Shown here in pieces: positions 41,117 to 50,136 of a DNA stretch of 64,000 nucleotides. Source of the DNA: Arthrobacter sp. ok362 (GTDB lineage Bacteria > Actinomycetota > Actinomycetes > Actinomycetales > Micrococcaceae); the NCBI RefSeq assembly GCF_900102785.1, contig NZ_FNGC01000002.1, positions 248,001-312,000 of the forward strand. The letters are read 5' to 3'. Within the stretch, counting starts at the first letter, position 1. Each line of letters begins with the position of its first letter. Below the pieces are notes generated by a model. The model saw only the letters and a program-made list of their open reading frames with translations, made no database searches and was not told the DNA's origin. The position numbers were made by a program, and so were the translations under genes.

Positions 41117-41528
41117 GTGTTCCTCTAAGTCGGCCGGGCGTGGTGCCCGGATTCTGGCTGTCAGTACTCAGGCGGGCCACGCCGGAGCACTGAGGGGCGC
41201 GAAACGCAGAGTGGACTGGCTCGTCCTGCATCCGGTGATGCAGAGTTCCTCGCCGTGGCGGTAAGAGGCCACGACGTCGCTCTCCGTTGCGTCCTGGACT
41301 AGTGCCAAGGGCCGGATGGTCGCCGTGGGGCCTCCTTTACAATACACCGGGCCCGCCGATCAACACTTTTTCGCCAACAACCGGCACATAACGCGAGGTT
41401 TCCCCGATATGAAGCGCACTGTTGCCTGCGTCACACTCCCTGCCTAGGCTGGGTTGCGGTCGCAGCGTCGCGGCCAAAGCGGTCGCAGCGTCGCGGCCAA
41501 GCGGTAAAAGCACGAACAGGGGAATCGT
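41117..41528. other. Non-coding gap with a promoter, a hairpin and a tandem repeat
   Basis: No supportable gene in 412 bases. Visible elements: a hairpin CGTGGC/GCCACG at 41254-41273; a promoter TTGCCT (41422-41427) and TAGGCT (41445-41450), 17 bases apart, toward the gene at 41529; and two near-identical 22-23 base units (41457-41479 and 41480-41501) built on GGTCGCAGCGTCGCGGCCAA. Confidence 0.6.
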
Positions 41529-41858
41529 TTGAACCACAAACTCCGGGTTCTTGTCAGGCTCGACCTCGATTGCGGTCAGGCAGAAGTAGCAGCGCAGGGA
41601 CATGTGACGGCGCAGAGCCTCCAGGCCCTTTACGTGGTGGTCAAGCGGGCAAACCACCTGAAAGAAGGACTCCATTTGGTGTTGAATGTCAGCCACGCCG
41701 TGGTGGAACCGGCGGCCATGGAGCAGCTGCGGGAATGCTCAGCCTCCCACCACCTGCCGACCGCCATTGACCCGCTCCAGTCAGAATGCCAGCTCAGCAT
41801 CGTAGCGCCGGTTGAAACGGCCGCGATTCCCCGGGTCCGAAGGCTGGCGGCGGCCTAG
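41529..41858 (+). CDS. Hypothetical protein, possibly STAS-like
   Basis: 109 residues from a TTG start after AGGGGAATCG. Pattern VLVRLDLDCGQAEVAAQGHVTAQSLQALYVVVKRAN, then LHLVLNVSHAVVEPAAMEQLREC, resembles the beta-alpha-beta order of STAS (anti-sigma antagonist-like) domains. The phosphorylatable Ser/Thr of true antagonists is not evident. A promoter with 17-base spacing (41422-41450) lies upstream. STAS-like is an inference; no firm family was recognised. Confidence 0.6.
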   Translation: MNHKLRVLVRLDLDCGQAEVAAQGHVTAQSLQALYVVVKRANHLKEGLHLVLNVSHAVVEPAAMEQLRECSASHHLPTAIDPLQSECQLSIVAPVETAAIPRVRRLAAA

Positions 41859-41873
41859 AATCCAGCCGCAGTA

Positions 41874-42854
41874 TCAGCTCCTGCGGGGGTGGTTGCTGCG
41901 CAGGAGCCTTACCTCACCGGCGTCCGGGTATGCGGTCTGGGTGCCCTTCTTCGTGGCAGCCAAGGCCGCGGCCACGGAGGCAAACGCAGCGGCCTCTGTC
42001 AGGGATTCCCCGTCGGCCAGCCGCGCAGCCACGGCGCCCGTGAAAGCGTCGCCCGCCCCGGTGGTGTCCACCGCCACGACTTTGGTGGGTGGAATGAGGG
42101 TGATTTGTTGTGTGCCGGCGGCTTGGGAGTCCAACACCACGGAACCGTGGGCACCCAGGGTCACCAACACCCGGTACAAGCCACGTTCAGCGAACTGCTT
42201 GCGCACCGGCTCCCATTCGGCGGCGTCCATGTCGGCACCGGGTATGGTCCCCTTCCCCAAGAACAGGGAAGCCTCATGCGCATTGACCAACAACACATCG
42301 CTCAACCGTGCCAGGGCCTGCGGTATCTCGGCGTAGGGCGAGAGGTTCAGCAGGACCGTTGCCCCGGCGTCGCGGGCTGCCTGGGCGGCGGCCGCAACCG
42401 TGTCGAGGCCAACTTCAAGGCAGAGACAGACCACTGCGGCGTCGTCGAAAAGGTCGGCGGCGGCGTCAACATCGGCCGGGGCCAGGGCCCCGTTGGCGCC
42501 GGCAGAGATGATGATGCTGTTCTCGCCGACGGCATCGACCGAGATGATAGCGACTCCGGTGGCGGCATCGGCAGCGCGGCGGACGCGCGAGACGTCCACT
42601 CCGGCGCGGGCCGTCGACTCCAGGAGCATGGTGCCGTTGGGGTCGTCGCCGACGGCGCCCACCAGGCTGACCTGGCCGCCTAGTTTGCTTGCAGCTACCG
42701 CCTGGTTGGCGCTCTTGCCGCCCGGATTTACGGCGAAGCCGTTGCCATGGATCGTCTCGCCCGGCTGGGGGAGACGGTCGCAGTAGATGGTGAGGTCGGC
42801 GTTGAGGGAACCAACGACGACGACCCTCGCCGGCGTGCTGGCTTCGGTGCTCAT
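41874..42854 (-). CDS. rbsK: Ribokinase (PfkB family)
   Basis: 326 residues starting MSTEASTPARVVVVGSLNADLT from the ATG at 42854, which overlaps the MFS stop codon (ATGA). PfkB signatures: NPGGKSANQAVAASKLGG (~42-59) and the anion-hole/catalytic DTTGAGDAFTGAVA (~265-278). It phosphorylates the ribose released by the nucleoside hydrolase encoded two genes upstream. Last gene of the operon. The longer open frame upstream overlaps the MFS gene and is rejected. Confidence 0.9.
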   Translation of the reverse strand: MSTEASTPARVVVVGSLNADLTIYCDRLPQPGETIHGNGFAVNPGGKSANQAVAASKLGGQVSLVGAVGDDPNGTMLLESTARAGVDVSRVRRAADAATGVAIISVDAVGENSIIISAGANGALAPADVDAAADLFDDAAVVCLCLEVGLDTVAAAAQAARDAGATVLLNLSPYAEIPQALARLSDVLLVNAHEASLFLGKGTIPGADMDAAEWEPVRKQFAERGLYRVLVTLGAHGSVVLDSQAAGTQQITLIPPTKVVAVDTTGAGDAFTGAVAARLADGESLTEAAAFASVAAALAATKKGTQTAYPDAGEVRLLRSNHPRRS

Positions 42855-44278
42855 TCGGTTACCTCGGCGTCGACGGGCTTGGGGATCAGGAGGGACGCGG
42901 CGAAGGCTGCCGTGGTGATGGCGAGGCCCACGACCACGACGGTCAGGTAAGAAGCTTTGGCGTCCCCCATGGACGACGTCGCGACGAGGACCGCCGGGAG
43001 GACCAGGAAGCTTAGCCCAGCGCCGAGGTTGAAGGCGCCGGCGTTCATGCCAGGCAGGAAGCCGGGGTTGCCATGCGGCGAGAGAACCACACCAAGCCCG
43101 TTCAGCATGATATTGACCGTACCGGCGTACATGATCCCCAGCAAGGCCGTGCCGATCATCATCATCGGCAGGTTGTTCAGGCCGAGGAACGCGATGATCG
43201 CCAAGGCCGCGAGGCTGCCCAACAGGCCGATGCGCAGGACCTTTGTGTAACCCAGGACGGGGGCCAAGCGGCCACTGATCGGACCGAAGATCCAACCCAG
43301 CAGGGCGTACGGCGTGAGGATGAGAAGGGACATCTCGGTGGGGCCGACGCCGAAGCCCGGGTCGGCTGCCTGAACATACGCCGGGACGATGCCGTTGATG
43401 ACGGCGAAAATTCCGGTCATCGTGAGGGTGGTGGTGAGCAGCGGTGCCCAGGTGGATCGCTGGCGAAGGTGCACGGTTTCCACCATGGGCGCCTTGGCAC
43501 GTTTCTCCACGGTCCAGAACGCGAAGAACGCGGCGCCGGCCACCACGACCAGGCCGATGGCGAGGATCAACGTGCCAGCAGAGAAGTCCGCGGCGAGCTT
43601 GGAGGCTTCGTTCAGTGCGGTCAGGAGTGCTCCCACCGCGATCACGATGAAGAAGACGCCCAGCCAGTCCATGGTGGTGCCTGCAGCCGGCTTGCTCTCT
43701 CCGGCCAGAACAGCCACCAGGACCGCGGCCGCCACAGCAAGGGCGACCATGAGCCAGAAGATGCTGCGGAAACCGAAGTGCTCGGCAAAGTAGCCGCCAA
43801 CAAACGAGTCGACGCCGGCCACACCGCCATTGACCGCCGTGATGAGGCCCATGAGTGCACCGTATTTACGCGGGTTGCTGACGGCAGAGCGGAGCATAAT
43901 AAGGCAAAGGGGGACGGTCGGGCCACTGACGCCCTGGATGATGCGGCCCACGAAGAGCCACGTGACATCGGGCGCGAGGGCGGCGATGACCGAGCCGACG
44001 GCCATCATCAGCATCATGCCGAGAAGGATCTTCTTGCGCCCCACGATGTCACTGAGGCGCGGCAGGAAGAGCGAGAACAAGGCCGCGGCCGTGAAGAACC
44101 AGGTTTGGGACAGGCCGATGACGGCCTGGTCCGTATGAAGCTCGTTGCCCATGGTGACCAGGGCCGGGCTGAGCATGGAGGCGTTGAGCTGGAAGGCCAC
44201 GCAGGCCGCCAGCAGTGCGACCACGAGCGCGGTGACGTTACCGCGGGTGGTCTTGGCGTCGGAGATCAAGGTGGTCAT
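42851..44278 (-). CDS. MFS transporter, probable (ribo)nucleoside importer
   Basis: 475 residues with about 14 hydrophobic segments. The MFS loop motif is LSDIVGRKKILLG after helix 2, and the RIIQGVSGP segment is typical of the DHA2-like drug/H+ antiporter type. Its position between a nucleoside hydrolase (its start abuts that stop codon) and ribokinase suggests it carries nucleosides or ribose rather than drugs. The substrate is inferred from context only. Confidence 0.82.
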   Translation of the reverse strand: MTTLISDAKTTRGNVTALVVALLAACVAFQLNASMLSPALVTMGNELHTDQAVIGLSQTWFFTAAALFSLFLPRLSDIVGRKKILLGMMLMMAVGSVIAALAPDVTWLFVGRIIQGVSGPTVPLCLIMLRSAVSNPRKYGALMGLITAVNGGVAGVDSFVGGYFAEHFGFRSIFWLMVALAVAAAVLVAVLAGESKPAAGTTMDWLGVFFIVIAVGALLTALNEASKLAADFSAGTLILAIGLVVVAGAAFFAFWTVEKRAKAPMVETVHLRQRSTWAPLLTTTLTMTGIFAVINGIVPAYVQAADPGFGVGPTEMSLLILTPYALLGWIFGPISGRLAPVLGYTKVLRIGLLGSLAALAIIAFLGLNNLPMMMIGTALLGIMYAGTVNIMLNGLGVVLSPHGNPGFLPGMNAGAFNLGAGLSFLVLPAVLVATSSMGDAKASYLTVVVVGLAITTAAFAASLLIPKPVDAEVTE

Positions 44279-45331
44279 TTACTTGGCCTCTCCTGCAACG
44301 GCGCCTGCGGTAACGGCCCCCGCCATCGCGGGGACGGCTGCTGCCGTGGCGGCGGGAGCGCCGCCGTCGGGCTCGCCGATCCGGACGATCGCATCTGTGA
44401 CGAGATCCCAGAACTTCTCATGGTCAAGGTCCACTGCAACGGAGGTGTGGCACTCGTCCGGGGCCGGCGTGCGGAAGTCGGCCACGGTCATGCCGAGCGT
44501 CAGCCTGCCCTGCAGCTCAATGTCCACCGGGACCTTGCGCGTGGTCATCACCGTGGGGTCGATGACGTAGGCAACCGCGCACGGATCGTGGACCGGAGGG
44601 TAGTCGAAGCCCTGCGCGTCCTTGTAGGTCTTGGTGAAGAACTCCATCAGTTCCATGACGAACGTGGCCGGCTTGGTGCCGATGGCCGCGATCCGGTCAA
44701 CAATCTCCGGAGTGGCCAATGCCTGGTGCGTGAGGTCGAGGCCAACCATCACCACCGGCCACTTTTCGTTGAACACGATGTGTGCGGCTTCGGGGTCGAT
44801 GATGATGTTGAATTCAGCAACGGCACTCCAGTTGCCCACGTGGTAGCCGCCACCCATGAGGACGACTTCCTTGACGCGTTCCACGATGCGCGGTTCCTTG
44901 CGGGCCGCCATGGCGATGTTGGTCAGCCCGGCGGTGGGGACCAAAGTGACCGTACCCGGCTCATGCGCCATCACGGTTTCGATGATCAGGTCAACGGCGT
45001 GGCGCGGGTCCAGCTCGATGGTGGACTCGGGCTGATCGGGCCCGTCCATGCCGGTCTCGCCGTGAATGCTGGGGGCGGTTTCGATGGTGCGGACCAGCGG
45101 GCGGTCGCAGCCTGCGGCGAACGGGACGCCTGTGATGCCCGCAATGGTGGCCACCGAGAGTGCGTTGCGGGTGACCTTTTCGAGGCTCTGGTTGCCCACG
45201 ACGGTCGTGACGGCGAGCAGTTCGATATCCGGGTTGCCGTGAGCCAGCAGCAATGCCACTGCGTCATCATGTCCGGGGTCGCAGTCAAGAATGATCTTGC
45301 TGGGTGCCGGTGTCAGGGGCTGGGTTTCCAT
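44279..45331 (-). CDS. iunH: Inosine-uridine preferring nucleoside hydrolase
   Basis: 350 residues from the ATG at 45331 (GGAG six bases upstream). The calcium-binding motif DCDPGHDDA at 16-24 is complete, and further ligands are in EFNIIIDPEAAHIVF and the C-terminal VHDPCAVAYVID. It splits ribonucleosides to base and ribose. The first gene of a three-gene salvage operon (hydrolase, transporter, ribokinase) under LacI-type operators at 45485-45519. Confidence 0.92.
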   Translation of the reverse strand: METQPLTPAPSKIILDCDPGHDDAVALLLAHGNPDIELLAVTTVVGNQSLEKVTRNALSVATIAGITGVPFAAGCDRPLVRTIETAPSIHGETGMDGPDQPESTIELDPRHAVDLIIETVMAHEPGTVTLVPTAGLTNIAMAARKEPRIVERVKEVVLMGGGYHVGNWSAVAEFNIIIDPEAAHIVFNEKWPVVMVGLDLTHQALATPEIVDRIAAIGTKPATFVMELMEFFTKTYKDAQGFDYPPVHDPCAVAYVIDPTVMTTRKVPVDIELQGRLTLGMTVADFRTPAPDECHTSVAVDLDHEKFWDLVTDAIVRIGEPDGGAPAATAAAVPAMAGAVTAGAVAGEAK

Positions 45332-45484
45332 TGTTGTCTCCACGTCATTGGGGCCTACAGGTGCCGGGCAACCGCGCCCGCTGGCATGCTGCACCTTTTG
45401 TGTGCTTGTCGCTGGGGGTGGGTGCCGTGCCCGAGCAGGGCATTAAGCATTCATGGGAATTCTGGCATCGTTTCCCGCGCCACG

Positions 45485-45519
45485 TCAAGCGCTTAACGTA
45501 AATTGCGTCAAGCGCTTGA
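45485..45519. promoter_or_regulatory. Two LacI-type operators in the iunH/lacI intergenic region
   Basis: TCAAGCGCTTAA (45485-45496) and the perfect palindrome TCAAGCGCTTGA (45508-45519), spaced 23 bases centre to centre. The central CG-flanked AAGCGCTT pattern is typical of LacI/GalR-family sites. They lie 154 bases before iunH and 47 before the regulator gene, so both directions can be controlled. Confidence 0.85.
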
Positions 45520-45565
45520 TGCCTTGATATGCCTGAAAGCTTGAGATGTTGGCTACGATCGATGC

Positions 45566-46594
45566 ATGGACCCCCTCGATCGGCGCAACGCCCGCGCGCC
45601 CCGCGTCACGGCCGCGATGGTGGCCGAGCGCGCCGGCGTTTCCACCGCCACGGTTTCCTTGGTGGCCAACGGGAAAACCCGAGGACGGGTGTCCGACGAC
45701 AACATTTCGCGCGTGCGGGAGGCCATCTCCGAGCTGGGCTACGTGGTGGACGGCATCGGAAGCTCGCTGGCCAAGGGCGTGAGTTCGATCGTCATCCTGG
45801 TGGCCCCCGACATCTCCAACCCGTTTTTCGCCAAGGTGATCGCCGGAGTGCGGGAGTCCCTTGGTGCCGAGTACCAGCTGCTGCTGTCCGTCACCGACGC
45901 CGGCGAGTTCCCGCAGGCCGAGGACGTCCGGAAGCTCATGGCGCTCCGGCCCGCCGGCCTCCTGGTGGATGCCCCCAACGCCGGCTTCCTCGAAGAGCTA
46001 TCCGCAGCCGGGCCCCTGGTGCTGCTGGATGCACCCGGTCTGGAGGCCTACGCCCCCTCGGTAAACCTGGACGTCGCGCGCGGCGCACGTGAGCTGGCAG
46101 CGCACCTCGCCGATTCGGGGCACACGCATGCTGCCTACATCGACAGCGTGACCGGCACAGCCACCTTCGATCTGCGGCGCAAGGCGTTCCTCGAGGAGGC
46201 CAAGACGCGCGGGATCTCGGTGGCGCCCGACTGCATCATCAGCACCATGATCGATGTCGGGTCGGCCGCCGAGGCGTTCGCCCGGGCTTGGCCGCAGTGG
46301 CAGCGCACCGGAGTCACCGCCGTCGTGTGTGGGACTGATACACACGCCTACGGCGTGCTGCAGGAAGCGCGTGTGGCGGGTGTCGGCATTCCGCAGGAAC
46401 TTGCCGTGGCCGGCTTCGACGACTTGCCTTATTCGGCAACGAGCAACCCCGGCCTGACGAGTGTGCATCTGCCGGCCATGCCGCTTGGGCGCAAAGCGGG
46501 TCAGCAACTCCGCGGGCTCATGGAAGGATTTGAGCTGGAGGAACCGCATGTGACGCTTGACAGCTCGCTAGTGGTGCGCGGTTCAACGGGCTGA
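45566..46594 (+). CDS. LacI-family transcriptional regulator of the nucleoside operon
   Basis: 342 residues: LacI helix-turn-helix (VTAAMVAERAGVSTATVSLVANGKTRGRVSD, ~12-42), hinge helix (SSLAKGVS), and a periplasmic-binding-protein-like ligand domain to the C-terminus (VAGFDDLPYSATSNPGLTSVHLPA). It is divergent from iunH with two operators between them. Likely effector: ribose or a nucleoside. TACGAT six bases before the ATG and no ribosome site suggest a leaderless mRNA. Confidence 0.9.
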   Translation: MDPLDRRNARAPRVTAAMVAERAGVSTATVSLVANGKTRGRVSDDNISRVREAISELGYVVDGIGSSLAKGVSSIVILVAPDISNPFFAKVIAGVRESLGAEYQLLLSVTDAGEFPQAEDVRKLMALRPAGLLVDAPNAGFLEELSAAGPLVLLDAPGLEAYAPSVNLDVARGARELAAHLADSGHTHAAYIDSVTGTATFDLRRKAFLEEAKTRGISVAPDCIISTMIDVGSAAEAFARAWPQWQRTGVTAVVCGTDTHAYGVLQEARVAGVGIPQELAVAGFDDLPYSATSNPGLTSVHLPAMPLGRKAGQQLRGLMEGFELEEPHVTLDSSLVVRGSTG

Positions 46595-46688
46595 CCGATG
46601 CGCGCGGGCAGGAAAGCCCCGAGTGGGCCGTCGCGGTAGGTTCTACACGCTCCCGCTGCCCCCGCGGCTGGAAAATGACGGGATGGCG

Positions 46689-47111
46689 CTACTCTGCGGA
46701 CGGCCGCTGTCGTTGCCGTTTCGTCGCCGCCCGCTGTTCCTTTGCGGCAAGGCGCCGACGGTTCGAGCCCCGGGTGGGTTTGGTCGCCCGGCGGCGGGCA
46801 GCTTCGGGGGCAAGCCCCTCGGCCACGAGGGCGGAGAGCTTGGCCAGGGCGATCTCGCGATTGCGCAGCTGAGAGCGCCGTTCGGAGGCGGTCACGGTGA
46901 TCACCCCGGCGATGAGACGTGGTCCGAGGCGCCTGAGCAGCATCAGCCGTTGGTCATCCGATAGCGCCGCCGAGTCGGCGACGTTCCACGAGAGTTCGGC
47001 GCGGCTGTCCGAGGTGTTGACGTGTTGACCACCCGGCCCGGACGAACGCGAGAACCGCCAGCCGAGTTCCGACGCGGGAATCGTGAGCGCGGGCGACACC
47101 TCCAGATCCAT
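46689..47111 (-). CDS. arfB: Alternative ribosome-rescue factor / peptidyl-tRNA hydrolase ArfB
   Basis: 140 residues: the GGQ motif is at 27-29 in SRSSGPGGQHVNTSDSRAEL, followed by a short domain and a long basic tail (residues ~105-140, with NRRRLAAKEQRAATKRQRQR) that enters the mRNA channel of stalled ribosomes. The missing codon-recognition domains and the length separate it from full release factors. The start at 47111 begins the conserved MDLEVSPALTIP; the upstream extension is not conserved-looking. Confidence 0.9.
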   Translation of the reverse strand: MDLEVSPALTIPASELGWRFSRSSGPGGQHVNTSDSRAELSWNVADSAALSDDQRLMLLRRLGPRLIAGVITVTASERRSQLRNREIALAKLSALVAEGLAPEAARRRATKPTRGSNRRRLAAKEQRAATKRQRQRPSAE

Positions 47112-47249
47112 GCAACTAGCCTTGCACGATATGGGCGTGATTAGTGCCCCCGTCCCCGCGCAGGCTCTCAACGTAACCGTCTCATGACGGTGCCCTTCCG
47201 CGGGTCGCCCTGGCACGAACTTCCGGTCCGTGACAGAGGAACGTGCAGA

Positions 47250-48599
47250 TCAGATGAAGCCGAAGATGGGCGGGAACGCCACCACCACGACCGCTGCCCA
47301 GGCGCCGTAGATCGGCAGGTAGCGCGTCTGCCAGCGCTCGACTGCGGTAAACGGGAGTCTGCGGCGCAGGAATCCGACGGCGAGCCAGGCCGCACGCACC
47401 AAGTGCACCAGCAGCAGCAGGTTCAGGCCGAGCGCGGCGATCTTGTTGGGGCTGTAGCCGAACTCAGCGATACGGGTCAGCATCGCAGTCAGCATCACGG
47501 CATCGACGGCAAGGGCCGCGATGACGAGGGCCAACTGAAGAACGTCGAACAGTCCGGGAGCGGCGAGCGGGTCGCGGGCAGAAATCGAATAGAGCAGCAG
47601 GCAGAGGACCAGCACGAGGATCGCGTCCATGAGGATGAGTAGGGTGCGGTCGATGTCAGCGAAGCCTCCCGCGGTGGCTAGCACGGCCAGCAGGACCAGC
47701 AGCATGGCAACGGTCAGGGGTGTGAATACGCGGGTCAGGACGGGGGCGATATTTTCCACAACCTGCTGCTTGGCTTCTACAAGCCAGGCGGCGACCACGA
47801 GGGCCCCGGGCACAGCGAACGGCAGGATCCAGTCGTCCAGGACCGGCTGGAAATCGGCGCCAACGACCCGGAGGGTCGCGATCGTGAGGGCGATCAGGAC
47901 CGCGCCGCCAAGGGCCAGCAGCGTGTAGTAGATCGCGAGTTCGCCGGTAAATCGGACGAAGTCCATGCGTCGCTTGTCGGACCGCCATCTCCCGCCGACG
48001 TAGGCCACGCCGGTCAGCAGCCACAGGATGACCGGAGCGTGCAAGGCAGCGAGCATCCCGGTGGCGCCGCCTGGGGCGAACGGGTAGAGGTTGAGTGCGA
48101 CTGCCAGGGCGGCAAAGGGGACAATCAGTGCGGCCACCATCGCCCCGGTCAAGCGCCGCTTCCACGCGAAGTAAGCGGCCAGGAAGGGAAAGACGAGCAG
48201 GCCCAGGTTGCGCATCATGGCGGCGCCGTCGTCGATCCAGGCAAAGCCGGCCTTGACCGCCACGCCTGCCCCGACGGCGAGTGCTAGGACGACGGCGAGC
48301 TCGCGCCATGGTGACGCGTTGGCGTCGTCGGAACACTCCGGCACCAGGACGAGCTGCTTCCACAGCCGCTCGGAGTGCTCGCGGGCAAATTCGCGTGAGA
48401 CGGCGTCGAGGTTGCCCAGGCGCTTGATCGCGACGAGGAAGGCCTCCTCGTCGTCGAGGCCGGTCGCCTGCCGGTCCGCAATTTGCTCGCGCAGGTGGTC
48501 CTCCAGCTCGTCGACGTCGGCGGGGGAAATCGCCCGGCTCCGCTGAACATATCCGCGCCACCGGTCGATCTGGGCCTCCAGCTCAGCGTGTGGCGCCAT
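47250..48599 (-). CDS. Multi-spanning membrane protein with a permease-prefix domain, PadR partner
   Basis: 449 residues. The first ~85 residues form a HAAS/permease-prefix-like helical hairpin (LEAQIDRWRGYVQR, then VDELEDHLREQIADRQATGLDDEEAFLVAIKRLGN), followed by about ten hydrophobic helices and no catalytic motif. Such genes are regularly paired with PadR regulators. The start at 48599 shares one base with the PadR stop (TGATG), so the two are coupled; an ATG three codons earlier is possible. The role is unknown: the prefix domain probably couples to another membrane component. Confidence 0.8.
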   Translation of the reverse strand: MAPHAELEAQIDRWRGYVQRSRAISPADVDELEDHLREQIADRQATGLDDEEAFLVAIKRLGNLDAVSREFAREHSERLWKQLVLVPECSDDANASPWRELAVVLALAVGAGVAVKAGFAWIDDGAAMMRNLGLLVFPFLAAYFAWKRRLTGAMVAALIVPFAALAVALNLYPFAPGGATGMLAALHAPVILWLLTGVAYVGGRWRSDKRRMDFVRFTGELAIYYTLLALGGAVLIALTIATLRVVGADFQPVLDDWILPFAVPGALVVAAWLVEAKQQVVENIAPVLTRVFTPLTVAMLLVLLAVLATAGGFADIDRTLLILMDAILVLVLCLLLYSISARDPLAAPGLFDVLQLALVIAALAVDAVMLTAMLTRIAEFGYSPNKIAALGLNLLLLVHLVRAAWLAVGFLRRRLPFTAVERWQTRYLPIYGAWAAVVVVAFPPIFGFI

Positions 48600-48961
48600 C
48601 ACGCCCATCCCTCAATCGCGGACGAGGGTCCTTGAGTGCTCTGCCACACCTGCCGCAAAGCGTTTGCGACGACGGTCCACTGCTCCTGGCGGTCGGCGAG
48701 GGCGTCCCGGCCCGCCGGCGTGATTGTGTAGTGCTTGCGCCGGCGCCCGGCGTCGGAGGTACCCCACAGCGAGGATACGTAACCGAGCCGCTCGAGTCGG
48801 TGCAGTAGCGGGTAGAGCATCCCGTCGGTCCACTGCATGCCGCCGCCCGAGAGCTCACTCACCCGCTTGAGGATTGCGTAGCCGTAAAGGTCGCCATCCG
48901 ACAGGATGCCCAGCACAAGAGGAGTGGCTGAAGCGGCGACCAGGTCCTTATCAATGCGCAC
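48599..48961 (-). CDS. PadR-family transcriptional regulator
   Basis: 120 residues from a GTG with AGGAGG upstream. Winged-helix motif LGILSDGDLYGYAILKRVSEL, WTDGMLYPLLHRLERLGYVSS, and a C-terminal dimerisation helix (GRDALADRQEQWTVVANALRQVW). PadR proteins of this short type control an adjacent membrane-protein or transporter gene, here the coupled gene at 47250. A perfect inverted repeat upstream (48971-49015) is a probable autoregulatory operator. Confidence 0.9.
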   Translation of the reverse strand: MRIDKDLVAASATPLVLGILSDGDLYGYAILKRVSELSGGGMQWTDGMLYPLLHRLERLGYVSSLWGTSDAGRRRKHYTITPAGRDALADRQEQWTVVANALRQVWQSTQGPSSAIEGWA

Positions 48962-48970
48962 TGCGCCTCC

Positions 48971-49015
48971 TATACCTAGAGCTGAAGGGTATCAAACATA
49001 GTAGCCCTAGGTATA
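48971..49015. promoter_or_regulatory. Inverted repeat upstream of padR
   Basis: TATACCTAG (48971-48979) and CTAGGTATA (49007-49015) are perfect complements separated by 27 bases. The proximal copy is next to the padR ribosome site and includes a TAGGTATA-like -10 region. A site for the PadR protein is likely but not proven. Confidence 0.6.
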
Positions 49016-49027
49016 GAAGTTCTGTCC

Positions 49028-49079
49028 TTGACGCATCTCGGGCCTTCCGCATATCCTGAACGAACGGTCGGTAATTATT
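49028..49079 (+). promoter_or_regulatory. paaA promoter with a PaaR-type operator
   Basis: TTGACG (49028-49033) and TATCCT (49052-49057) are 18 bases apart and read toward paaA. The box GAACGAACGGTCGGTAAT starts at 49058, directly after the -10, where a TetR repressor would cover the transcription start. The box is the closest match to that at 10827-10848. Confidence 0.8.
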
Positions 49080-49104
49080 TATCGGAAATTCTTTAGGAGC
49101 AACC

Positions 49105-50136
49105 ATGGCATCGCAGACCCTGCAGTCAGTGCCCGCCGAGCCATCGCCGGCACGGGATGAACCGAGCCCCGAGGACGCGGCCCGGCTCGACGCCGAGGGC
49201 CAGGCCTACTTCGACAAGGTCATGGCGGAGGATTCCCGGATCGAGCCGCGTGACTGGATGCCCCCGGCCTACCGCAAAACGCTCCTGCGCCAGATCTCGC
49301 AGCATGCCCACTCGGAGATCATTGGCATGCAGCCCGAGGCCAACTGGATCTCCCGCGCCCCGAGCCTGAAGCGCAAGGCCATCCTCATGGCCAAGGTCCA
49401 GGACGAGGCCGGCCACGGACTCTATCTCTACTCCGCCGCCGAAACCCTCGGCCAGCCGCGTGATCAGATGATGCAGGACCTGATGGACGGCAAGGCCAAG
49501 TACTCCTCCATCTTCAACTACCCGGCCCGCACGTGGGCCGACATGGGTGCCATCGGCTGGATGGTCGACGGCGCCGCGATCGCCAACCAGGTCCCGCTCT
49601 GCCGGGCATCCTTCGGCCCCTACGGCCGGGCCATGGTTCGGGTGTGCAAGGAAGAGTCCTTCCACCAGCGCCAGGGCTTTGAAATTTTGCTGGAACTCTC
49701 CCACGGCACCCCCGAACAGAAGCAGATGGCGCAGGACGCGGTGAATCGCTGGTACGCCCCGGCCCTGATGATGTTTGGCCCCCCGGATGACGACTCGCCC
49801 AACTCCAAGCAGTCCATGGCCTGGAACATCAAGCGATTCAGCAATGACGAACTCCGCAACCGGTTTGTCGGCATGATGATGGAGCAGGTCAAGGTCCTCG
49901 GGCTGACCCTGCCGGACAAAGACATCCGGTTCAACGAGGAAACCAAGAAGTGGGAGCACGGGCCGCTGGACTGGGCCGAATTCCATGAAGTCCTGGCCGG
50001 CCGCGGCCCCTGCAACGCCCAGCGCCTGGAACGGCGCCGCGAGGCACACCAGAACGGCGCGTGGGTGCGCGAAGCCGCAGCCGCATACGCGGAAAAGCAG
50101 AACCGCAAGCAAGCAGAGAAGGTATCCGCAGCATGA
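49105..50136 (+). CDS. paaA: Ring 1,2-phenylacetyl-CoA epoxidase subunit A (catalytic)
   Basis: 343 residues of the bacterial multicomponent monooxygenase di-iron fold. The ligand-bearing motifs are [12 protein letters not shown] (Glu101, His104) and [12 protein letters not shown] (Glu and His about 80 residues on), with an earlier Glu in [14 protein letters not shown]. PaaA forms the active core with PaaC and epoxidises phenylacetyl-CoA. The start codon follows TTTAGGAGCAACC. It overlaps paaB by four bases (ATGA). Confidence 0.96.
   Translation: MASQTLQSVPAEPSPARDEPSPEDAARLDAEGQAYFDKVMAEDSRIEPRDWMPPAYRKTLLRQISQHAHSEIIGMQPEANWISRAPSLKRKAILMAKVQDEAGHGLYLYSAAETLGQPRDQMMQDLMDGKAKYSSIFNYPARTWADMGAIGWMVDGAAIANQVPLCRASFGPYGRAMVRVCKEESFHQRQGFEILLELSHGTPEQKQMAQDAVNRWYAPALMMFGPPDDDSPNSKQSMAWNIKRFSNDELRNRFVGMMMEQVKVLGLTLPDKDIRFNEETKKWEHGPLDWAEFHEVLAGRGPCNAQRLERRREAHQNGAWVREAAAAYAEKQNRKQAEKVSAA

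Noticed and set aside
43073..45496. 807-codon plus-strand frame over the nucleoside operon
   Set aside because: Translation is Gly/Arg/His/Asp-rich and shadow-like; the minus strand carries the MFS and nucleoside hydrolase genes with clear motifs.
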